Virus record (IMG/VR): IMGVR_UViG_3300048839_001175
Location: 1 to 23,372 of that record
Source of the DNA: a virus
Direction: 5' to 3' (one strand)
DNA: 23,372 nt
In this document: positions 15,173 through 21,102 of the stretch, piece after piece
Layout: each line of letters opens with the position of its first letter
How positions within the stretch are numbered: the first letter of the stretch is position 1
Notes under the pieces: model-generated
The model's input: only the letters and a program-made list of their open reading frames with translations
Databases searched by the model: none
What the model was told of the DNA's origin: nothing
Program-made: the position numbers and the translations under genes

Positions 15173-16979
15173 TGGCTCGATAGATTTCCCCCAAATCCTC
15201 GGACACGGTCTCCATGTCGTGAAAAGATTTTAGGCTGAATTCCACCGAGCAAGTCAAAGGAATATTCCGGACCGGGTATGCCGCTTCCATGATGGCCTTT
15301 AATTCGGGCACAATACCGACCTCGTCGAGCGCGACCTCGAATAAAATCTCATCGTGAACCTGGAGTACCATCCGGGTTTTCTTATCGCCTAAGAACCCGT
15401 GGAGCCGGTTCATAGCGATTTTACAGACATCGGCACAGCCGCCCTGAATCACCGAGTTCGGAGCCCGGTAGGCAAAGTTCTTGTCCTTAAGCTGGAAGCG
15501 GCGCCCGAACCAATTCCAAGTGAACCCGCGTTTGCGTTGATTTCCTGAGGCGTTCCACAGGAATTGCTGCACGCCCGGCAGGGCATTAAAATATTTTTGC
15601 TTGAACGCCTTGGCCTCGGCATCCGTGACACCAATTCCATGGGCGAGCCTGGCAATCCCCATCCCATAAATCAACCCGAAGTTTAGGGTCTTTGCTGCCT
15701 TCCGGGACAGGCCCGTTAAATCAGCGGTCGCTTGGTGAGGGTCGTGCCCCTCAATGATCTTTTGAATGAGTTCCATTTCCTTGGCGTAATCCAGCAAAAC
15801 CCGGAACTCCATTTGCTTGTAGTCAATGCTCACGAAGAAAAACCCAGGTCGCGGCACAAACGCCCGCCGGATTGGGTATTCGCTTTCGTCTTCCGCGGCC
15901 AAGTTCTGGAGATTTGGTTCCATGGACGACATGCGCCCAGTGACCGTTCCCGATTGCTTGAAGTTCGTGTGGACCACATGGTTGTTATCCGCCTGGTAAA
16001 GCAACCCCATGAGAGTGGAGTAGCGTTTGTCGGCGTCCCGATATTCTTCGAGGATGCGCGCCAAGGGGTGGTCGATTTTGGAAATGACGTTATAGTCCAC
16101 GTTGGGCTCGCCCTTATCGGTGAGCGGAATATAAAATCCCAGCGCCTCAAACACGGGCTTTAAATATTCACCGGAGTCAGTTAGTTCAACCCCGTGAGCC
16201 GCCTTCCACTTCTCAAGAGCTTGTTCCACGCGCCTGCGCTCAAACTCAGAGGCCGCAATAGTAAAGGGGATGTCCACCTTTACGCCCACTTGCTCCATGT
16301 CGAACAGCGTTTGGATAAGGCGCATTTCGTTTTGAATCACATTTTGGTCGGTTGCGTGAAACGGATTTTTATCTGGGTCGGTCTGATGCTGCCATAGGGC
16401 GAGCGTGAGCTTCGCGTCCTTGGCGCCGTACTTTGAGATAATCTCAAACGGCACTTGGTTGAAAAAGTAATTCTTGTTTTGTTTCTTCCGACCAGGCACC
16501 GACTCCATTTGGTAGCACTTGTTTTCCTCTAACCATTTCATCACGGCGTCGTCTTTGCGCTCCCCGAGTTCCCGCTCAGCCATGGCATCGAGGCTGTAGG
16601 AATCGTGGATATTGTAAAGCACGCGGCCCGCGACTTGTGTGTCGTAAAACTCGCCCTTTGGTTTGAGCCCCGCTTTGTTTAAAAAGTGAAGATCGAACTT
16701 GGCGTTCTGTAATACCCACAGCCTTGGAGTTTCAAACAGGGGCGCAAGGCTGGCCTTATCTTTCAGTTGGTACTGTGCAACCCCTAACTCCGAATACCAA
16801 TTGAAATTAAAGTAGCAGGCGGTCTTTGACGACGAGACGATAATACTGAAAAGCTCATCATTGTGGAAGGGGCGAAGGCCCGTCGTCTCCGTGTCAATGG
16901 CGAGAATTGGTTCCTCTTTAAACTCAGCGAGAATCGCGCCGAGGGTTTCCTCGGTCGCGATAACTTCAATTTGATTCAT
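15054..16979 (-). CDS. polA-like: Family A DNA polymerase with 3'-5' exonuclease
   Basis: I chose ATG 16979, which follows AGGGG by 6 nt; a TTG at 16985 is inferior. The 641-residue protein has an intact DnaQ-like proofreading domain: AIDTETTGL (D29, E31), LQNAKFDLHF (N92, D96) and YGAKDA (Y184, D188). It then has palm and fingers motifs: motif A FVSIDYKQMEFR (D386), motif B RKAAKTLNFGLIYG, and motif C QVHDEILF (H542, D543). All catalytic residues are present and there is no 5'-3' nuclease domain, as in T7-type phage polymerases. It copies the phage genome with the primase-helicase encoded divergently. The last ~45 residues extend past the usual family end and overlap the nuclease gene in another frame. 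Confidence 0.97.
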   Translation of the reverse strand: MNQIEVIATEETLGAILAEFKEEPILAIDTETTGLRPFHNDELFSIIVSSSKTACYFNFNWYSELGVAQYQLKDKASLAPLFETPRLWVLQNAKFDLHFLNKAGLKPKGEFYDTQVAGRVLYNIHDSYSLDAMAERELGERKDDAVMKWLEENKCYQMESVPGRKKQNKNYFFNQVPFEIISKYGAKDAKLTLALWQHQTDPDKNPFHATDQNVIQNEMRLIQTLFDMEQVGVKVDIPFTIAASEFERRRVEQALEKWKAAHGVELTDSGEYLKPVFEALGFYIPLTDKGEPNVDYNVISKIDHPLARILEEYRDADKRYSTLMGLLYQADNNHVVHTNFKQSGTVTGRMSSMEPNLQNLAAEDESEYPIRRAFVPRPGFFFVSIDYKQMEFRVLLDYAKEMELIQKIIEGHDPHQATADLTGLSRKAAKTLNFGLIYGMGIARLAHGIGVTDAEAKAFKQKYFNALPGVQQFLWNASGNQRKRGFTWNWFGRRFQLKDKNFAYRAPNSVIQGGCADVCKIAMNRLHGFLGDKKTRMVLQVHDEILFEVALDEVGIVPELKAIMEAAYPVRNIPLTCSVEFSLKSFHDMETVSEDLGEIYRAIGASIPSEGQESPEGTSERVVLQGERTELSGNSGLHTVH

Positions 16980-16988
16980 GGCCAACCC

Positions 16989-17792
16989 CTAAAACGTGAG
17001 TTGGTTTTGGGCGTCCTGCACCACGGGTCCGGCTTGAATGGGGCCGGAGTCCGGAGTTTCCTCGACATCCTCGTCAGTCACAGCAAGCTGTGCCGAAGTC
17101 ATGGCGGCAAGGTTCGTCTTAATCATATCCACCCAGCCGGTTGCGACCGCCAATTGTGGCCCCTTAATCATGCGGTACTTGTCACCGTCCATGACGTTGG
17201 CAACACTGGCCACGTAATACTTCCCCTTTTGGTCGGTGATTAACTGGGGCGTGATGGAAAACACATAGCTGAATGGAATCTGTTTATAGTTCTTCGCGTT
17301 CGTCCAGAACGTCAAAAGTTTCTTCCCCTCAACGCTGGACTTGCCGCGGAACTTAAACATATAAAGCTGCGGCATCGGTGAATCCAAATCCTTTTCCAAG
17401 ATCATGAACACATTGGTGTTCAAGTGTCGCTTGATGGTGAAGTCCTTGGCCTCCTCTTCCCACTTCCACATGGCGTTCTTCGGGCCAAATAGTTCTTTGC
17501 CGATGTACTCACGGTTGTTTTGCTTATCGACGTGGTAAATTTCCCAGGTCTTGAAAAACCAAAGCGGTACAAAGTTCAACGCCTTCCCCGCAGCACCAAC
17601 GGCATGTTTGGTGTTCAGGTCCACGATTTCTCCCGCCGCGTTTTGCAGCTTCGACGTGGGTTGGACAATGCAAAGGTTTGGTATCCGGTAGTCCGATGCG
17701 TCGGCAGACGGCAAGTCGTCGAGCATCCCCATCGCCGCCTGGTTGGCGTCCATGATTTCTCCAGTTTCCTTGTTCACTAATTCCGTGCTCAT
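16989..17792 (-). CDS. Replication-associated protein, candidate ssDNA-binding
   Basis: This 267-residue protein starts at ATG 17792 behind AAGGGGGAACAGT (spacing 6). The N-terminus is MSTELVNKETGEIMDANQAA, then YRIPNLCIVQPTSKLQNAAG, a phrase found in phage families next to polymerase genes. The core is beta-rich and aromatic (LNFVPLWFFKTWEIYHVDKQ; MPQLYMFKFRGKSS). The C-terminus is acidic, ending in DEDVEETPDSG and QLTF. An acidic tail closed by aromatics is how phage ssDNA-binding proteins recruit partners. It lies 9 bp before the polymerase start, another reason to suggest an SSB-like role. The exact family is not identified. Confidence 0.5.
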   Translation of the reverse strand: MSTELVNKETGEIMDANQAAMGMLDDLPSADASDYRIPNLCIVQPTSKLQNAAGEIVDLNTKHAVGAAGKALNFVPLWFFKTWEIYHVDKQNNREYIGKELFGPKNAMWKWEEEAKDFTIKRHLNTNVFMILEKDLDSPMPQLYMFKFRGKSSVEGKKLLTFWTNAKNYKQIPFSYVFSITPQLITDQKGKYYVASVANVMDGDKYRMIKGPQLAVATGWVDMIKTNLAAMTSAQLAVTDEDVEETPDSGPIQAGPVVQDAQNQLTF

Positions 17793-17803
17793 ACTGTTCC
17801 CCC

Positions 17804-18226
17804 TTATCGTTTTTTTCTTAGTTCTGTTCTTTGCTTCATTTCATCAAGGCCAGGGGCCTTAAAATCAAATCCAAGTTCTTCCTTTTTACTCTTGTACCAT
17901 GAGGTCAAGCGGCCCTGGTGAAACGTCACCACGTCGCTGAGTTCCCCGTTCGCGATTAAATGGTCCAAGAAAATCTGCCGGTTTTCTTCCGAGGGTTGGT
18001 TGCAGTAATCCACGATGCGTTTTTCCACGCCGCCGAGCTTGCCTTGAAAGCTACTAAGCTCGCAGGCATCCATGTATTGGATAATCCGTTGCTCCAGTTC
18101 GCGACGCTTTTCCTGGTAGGGTTTTACCGACGCTTCAATCTCGTCGATTTTCTCCCGCACCAAAACCCACTCGTCGATTACATTTTGAAATTCCGCGACT
18201 GAAACGTCGCCTGATTCCCCGTCCAA
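17804..18226 (-). CDS. Small phage protein with helical N-terminus, unknown role
   Basis: I chose TTG 18226, which follows AAGGGGGG (18231-18236, spacing 4). An upstream start at 18289 would overlap the previous gene by 50 bp. The 140-residue protein begins with a charged helical hairpin (EWVLVREKIDEIEASVKPYQ; KRRELEQRIIQYMDACELSS), then FQGKLGGVEKRIVDYCNQPS and VTFHQGRLTSWYKSKKEELG. The layout recalls small phage proteins such as the Gp157 type, but I cannot confirm that. It sits in the replication operon, 11 bp before the SSB-like gene, and is probably made with it. Confidence 0.5.
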   Translation of the reverse strand: MDGESGDVSVAEFQNVIDEWVLVREKIDEIEASVKPYQEKRRELEQRIIQYMDACELSSFQGKLGGVEKRIVDYCNQPSEENRQIFLDHLIANGELSDVVTFHQGRLTSWYKSKKEELGFDFKAPGLDEMKQRTELRKKR

Positions 18227-18236
18227 ATTTCCCCCC

Positions 18237-18476
18237 TTAGTGCATGTCATCCGACTCAACCAAACCGTCTTCCAGTTGGTCAATCTCAATGTTGCAATTG
18301 CTGCATATGTCCTTGCAGATTAAATACAGCGTCAACGCCACAGTCACCGGCTCGATGGGCTCTTGGCTCGTGAGCCCGTACACCACCACTCTGAAGTCCT
18401 TGGTGGTTCGGGTCTCGACTTGAATTTCCTGGTCGTTGATTTCGATCTTGGAGACGTTGGCTATTTCTTCAGACAT
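18237..18476 (-). CDS. Hypothetical protein in replication operon
   Basis: This 79-residue protein starts at ATG 18476, 16 bases inside the 3' end of the helicase gene. It is acidic and probably mixed alpha/beta (VSKIEINDQEIQVETRTTKD; VALTLYLICKDICSNCNIEI), with three cysteines in ICKDICSNC. I recognise no family. It may act with the helicase it overlaps. Confidence 0.5.
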   Translation of the reverse strand: MSEEIANVSKIEINDQEIQVETRTTKDFRVVVYGLTSQEPIEPVTVALTLYLICKDICSNCNIEIDQLEDGLVESDDMH

Positions 18477-19960
18477 TGGAATATCACCCGGTCAGAGATT
18501 TCCTGCTTTTGCTCCAGGGCCTTTAAGACATCGTCGTCAATGGTTCCAGGTGCGACAAGGTCAATCCGAGTGATTTTTCCATGAATCTCTGAACCGCCGC
18601 GATAATTTCGCGCCTCACTTTGTACGTCTTGTTCGAGCGAGAAATTTCTCGAATAATATATCGCATAAGAGGCTTCCACCAAGTTAACGCCGATGCCCCC
18701 GGCCCCCTGGCTTCCAAGGATAACGCGGACATTCGGGTCGCGGCGAAAATCTTCCATTGCTTGCTGGCGGTCTTGGTGACTTGAATCTCCAATAAGTTCC
18801 CTAAATCCGATCTTAGTTTTAGCGAGCATGTCCCGAATCGCGCGTTGGTTGTTACGCCAACAGGCCCAAACGATAACTTTTTCTGATTCGCATAAATCTT
18901 CGAGCAATTCCTTGAGCGCGTCGAGGCGCGGGACGTTCTTGAAATCGTGTTCGCTTCCATCATCACTCCCCAAAAAACCGGACGTTATTTGTTGTAGCCT
19001 GAGAGCCTTGTGTAGAGCCATTTGCGCGGTACAGGCTTCCGTCCCTACGAACGTAATCATGTACTTCCGCATTTCCTCATAGGCTTTCATTTGCTCATTC
19101 GACAATGGAACCGCGACCCGCTGGCGCACGAACGGCGGCAGGTCCAGGCACTCCGATTTTCTCACCGAGAGACTGGAGTTGGAGATTTTGGTTTTGAGTT
19201 CCGCCTCGCGGTGTTTGATCGGCGCCCACTTGGCCCACGTCACTTGTGGTGAGCGTGCCCGGATGCTCGCGTTTAAGTCTTGGAAGTATCTGCGGCGGAA
19301 GGTGAAGTAATTAACCCCAAAGGTTTTTCCCCCATCGAGAAACATGAACTGGGAAAACGCGTCCATGGCGTTCTGGAGAATCGGCGTCCCAGATAAAATA
19401 TATTTATACTGGGCGTGAATCGCTAACGCTATCGCTCGCTTGGTCATCATGGCTTTTGGGTTTTTTATCCGGTGTGACTCGTCGGCAATCATGACCTTTG
19501 GAGCCCAGGCTCTTAGCGCATCGAACGCCGGTAACATATTGAGCGTGTGGTAATTGCAAATCAGAATCCGTGCGTCCGTGGTTTTGATGGTTTCGGTTCG
19601 CTCTTTGCCTGAGCCTTCCAGGACCTCGATCATGCGTTCCGGAATTTTTGAGAACTTCGCGAACTCGGCTTTCCAATTTGGGCACACCACTTGCGGCGCC
19701 ACAATCAGGGTCTTGAGCGCCTCGTTGTGCTGCGTATAAATGTGGCGCAGGACTTCAATGGTGGTACGGGTTTTCCCGGTCCCGGCTTCAAAGAAAAAGC
19801 CATAGCTACCTTTGGCCAGTGCCCGATGAATACCCTCGACTTGATGGCCCCAAAGACCGTTTAAGTTTGAACTTGGTTCCACCGATGAATTGCCGGATGG
19901 ATACGCATTCCCATCGTGACCGAGGGGACTGGGGTCGCCAACGTGTTCAGCGTCAGTCAC
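18461..19960 (-). CDS. SNF2-family DEAD/DEAH-type helicase
   Basis: This 499-residue protein starts at GTG 19960 (8-bp overlap with the previous gene). It has the SF2/SNF2 motif set in order: FEAGTGKTRTTIE (Walker A, K63), LIVAPQVVCPNWKAEF (Ia), MIADESHRIKNP (DESH at 160-163, Walker B), ILSGTPILQN (III), then in lobe two VIVWACWRNNQ (IV), VILGSQGAGGIGVNL (V) and QSEARNYRGG (VI, R451/R454). The DESH box and the Q-x-x-A-R-x-x-R motif place it with phage SNF2-like translocases. It would use ATP to move along or remodel DNA during phage replication or recombination. The N-terminal 35 residues are poorly conserved and disordered. It is the largest accessory helicase in the operon, separate from the SF3 helicase on the other strand. 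Confidence 0.93.
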   Translation of the reverse strand: MTDAEHVGDPSPLGHDGNAYPSGNSSVEPSSNLNGLWGHQVEGIHRALAKGSYGFFFEAGTGKTRTTIEVLRHIYTQHNEALKTLIVAPQVVCPNWKAEFAKFSKIPERMIEVLEGSGKERTETIKTTDARILICNYHTLNMLPAFDALRAWAPKVMIADESHRIKNPKAMMTKRAIALAIHAQYKYILSGTPILQNAMDAFSQFMFLDGGKTFGVNYFTFRRRYFQDLNASIRARSPQVTWAKWAPIKHREAELKTKISNSSLSVRKSECLDLPPFVRQRVAVPLSNEQMKAYEEMRKYMITFVGTEACTAQMALHKALRLQQITSGFLGSDDGSEHDFKNVPRLDALKELLEDLCESEKVIVWACWRNNQRAIRDMLAKTKIGFRELIGDSSHQDRQQAMEDFRRDPNVRVILGSQGAGGIGVNLVEASYAIYYSRNFSLEQDVQSEARNYRGGSEIHGKITRIDLVAPGTIDDDVLKALEQKQEISDRVIFQCLKK

Positions 19961-20207
19961 GGCTCCGGTCCCCGATTTCCATTTTGCTTTTGCGCTTTTT
20001 GATCTCGTCCTGGATGTACCAAATGGCCTTTTCCAAGTCCTGAAGTCCCGCCTTCAAATCGGCCCGCCAAATATATTTCATGGCGTTGCCGAGATTGAAA
20101 TTCATGTGCCGGGTAATCTCGATGCACTCGATTCCGCTCGGATGCTGAGTGTAGTGTTTGGGGTGGTTAACGGGGTCGTGAAGTTCTGGGCTTCCCTTTT
20201 CCTGCAT
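19953..20207 (-). CDS. DUF3310 protein (T7 gp1.7 family)
   Basis: This 84-residue protein is read from the second ATG of an ATGATG pair (20207), because GGGAG lies 5 nt before it; the first ATG at 20210 is the alternative. It shows the DUF3310 signature: DPVNHPKHYTQHPSGIECIE then LGNAMKYIWRADLKAG and LQDLEKAIWYIQDEIKK. In T7, gp1.7 with this domain is a nucleotide kinase; most relatives are short and untested. It overlaps the preceding gene by one base and the helicase gene by 8 bp. Confidence 0.9.
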   Translation of the reverse strand: MQEKGSPELHDPVNHPKHYTQHPSGIECIEITRHMNFNLGNAMKYIWRADLKAGLQDLEKAIWYIQDEIKKRKSKMEIGDRSRD

Positions 20208-20569
20208 CATTGCTCCCGTTGTTTGACAAAACTACTCTGCCGCTCTTTGAGCCGCTTGATTTCAAGCTCATGTGCGCCAACGGTATCGCTCACCGTGTCC
20301 AGCCGGTCAAACTCCGCGTCGCAGGTTTTCCCGAATAATTTCTGCGCCTCACAAAAGCCCTTAACCTCGGTGCGAAGGGAGCGAATTTCCTCGATGACTT
20401 GCGTCCGTGTTTCCGTGAGCACGCGGTTGGTGTGGTCTACTGATTTAAAATAAGAATCGACAATCAGCCAAACGCCCGACATCGCCCAGGCAAAACCAAA
20501 TACTATGAACAAAAGCCCCGCCCACATTTTCCCCGCCTCACTCGTGTAATGGTCCGTTGATTGCGGCAT
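20207..20569 (-). CDS. Small membrane-anchored coiled-coil protein
   Basis: I chose ATG 20569, which follows AAGGAA by 7 nt; a TTG at 20587 is less likely. The 120-residue protein has one membrane span near residue 20 (MWAGLLFIVFGFAWAMSGVW), then ~75 residues of charged coiled coil (VLTETRTQVIEEIRSLRTEV; SDTVGAHELEIKRLKERQSS) with two cysteines in FCEAQKLFGKTC. A membrane anchor in an early phage gene suggests exclusion, host takeover or membrane tethering of replication, but none of these can be read from the sequence. It overlaps the previous gene by 32 bp. Confidence 0.6.
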   Translation of the reverse strand: MPQSTDHYTSEAGKMWAGLLFIVFGFAWAMSGVWLIVDSYFKSVDHTNRVLTETRTQVIEEIRSLRTEVKGFCEAQKLFGKTCDAEFDRLDTVSDTVGAHELEIKRLKERQSSFVKQREQ

Positions 20570-20744
20570 CCTTAATTTCCTTGTCAAAGAGTTTTATAAA
20601 CTCGTCCAGTTTACCTGAATGAACCGCTTGGGATAAATGGAGTTCGATGTCCGATAACGAATGCCCACGATGAATCTCGTGGCGGATGAAAAGAAACACC
20701 CACCTAACGGTTGCATGGAGCCGTGGGTCCTTAGCCAATAGCAT
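20538..20744 (-). CDS. First gene of the early operon, unknown function
   Basis: I chose ATG 20744, which follows AAAGGGG (spacing 8); a GTG at 20771 is possible. The 68-residue protein is helical and basic in its first half (LHATVRWVFLFIRHEIHRGH) and acidic in the second (LDEFIKLFDKEIKDAAINGP). There is no membrane span or known motif. It lies nearest the candidate promoter and leader at 20821-20927, so it is probably among the earliest genes expressed. Confidence 0.5.
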   Translation of the reverse strand: MLLAKDPRLHATVRWVFLFIRHEIHRGHSLSDIELHLSQAVHSGKLDEFIKLFDKEIKDAAINGPLHE

Positions 20745-20820
20745 TTCTGATTCCCCTTTAAGCGACCTCACCAGCCTTCACAAACCCGAAATGTTTGGCA
20801 ACCAAAATCTAGACCCCTTT

Positions 20821-20854
20821 AAAAAAGAAATGGCCCGGTTGGGAGACCGAGCCA
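20821..20854 (-). terminator. Intrinsic terminator in the leader of the early operon
   Basis: Read on the minus strand, TGGCTCGGT pairs with ACCGGGCCA across a CTCCCA loop (one internal mismatch; 20831-20854), followed at once by TTTCTTTTTT (20821-20830). This is a canonical hairpin plus U-tract. It lies 76 bp upstream of the first early gene, so it would end a short upstream transcript or act as an attenuator for the whole operon. Confidence 0.75.
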
Positions 20855-20893
20855 CTTTCAAAGATCAGGTCTTTGAGCGTCGCACTAAAAGGT
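20821..20893 (-). ncRNA. Candidate short structured leader RNA
   Basis: If transcription starts about 7 nt below the minus-strand -10 at 20900-20905, an RNA of about 73 nt results. It would contain a perfect 7-bp hairpin (TCAAAGA, loop CCTGA, TCTTTGA; 20858-20876) four nt before the terminator hairpin (20831-20854) and its U-tract. Either it is a small RNA, or its folding decides whether polymerase reads through into the early genes. The start site is inferred, and no known RNA family is recognised. Confidence 0.4.
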
Positions 20894-20899
20894 ACGGCC

Positions 20900-20927
20900 A
20901 ACATATCAGAACAACTTGAAAACGCAA
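20900..20927 (-). promoter_or_regulatory. Candidate minus-strand promoter for the early operon
   Basis: On the minus strand, TTGCGT (20927-20922) and TATGTT (20905-20900) are separated by 16 nt, and TGA stands directly before the -10, giving an extended TGnTATnnT element. It lies directly above the structured leader and terminator. The -35 is only half consensus, and a phage- or host-specific sigma factor could differ. Confidence 0.4.
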
Positions 20928-20954
20928 GGGATGTGTGGTACCCGCGCGAATCCT

Positions 20955-21009
20955 TTATCCACGCTGTATTCACAGCCTTCACACACACCTTTCCACAGAG
21001 TTACCCACA
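20955..21009 (+). other. DnaA-box-like array, candidate replication origin
   Basis: Four sites resemble the DnaA box TTATCCACA in the same orientation: TTATCCACG (20955-20963, one mismatch), GTATTCACA (20966-20974, two), CTTTCCACA (20989-20997, two) and TTACCCACA (21001-21009, one). Their starts are 11, 23 and 12 bp apart, close to whole helical turns. The array is in the divergent gap between primase-helicase and the polymerase operon, a common origin position. It could instead be an iteron for a phage initiator or a regulatory site. Confidence 0.5.
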
Positions 21010-21040
21010 ATGGCACCACTGGTCAGAGCCCGTCTCCCCG

Positions 21041-21072
21041 TTGACTTGGGGGTAGGTGATTCAGTGTATAGT
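21041..21072 (+). promoter_or_regulatory. Weak plus-strand promoter candidate for primase-helicase
   Basis: TTGACT (21041-21046) is a good -35, and TATAGT (21067-21072) matches five of six -10 bases, but the 20-nt spacer is longer than usual. The ribosome-binding site AAAGGGGGG (21088-21096) and the TTG start at 21103 follow. It is a plausible but non-optimal promoter, perhaps needing an activator. Confidence 0.35.
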
Positions 21073-21102
21073 TGATGGTTCAGCACTAAAGGGGGGAATG
21101 GT

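Noticed and set aside
20907-21018. Minus-strand open frame of ~37 codons from a GTG, with a CEGC cysteine pair
   Set aside because: It has no ribosome-binding site near the GTG, covers the DnaA-box array and ends at the promoter candidate; coding is not supported.
14420-21102. Lysogeny module (integrase, repressor, excisionase, att site)
   Set aside because: No such motif was found in the early operon or in the divergent gap; a temperate lifestyle cannot be supported from this window.
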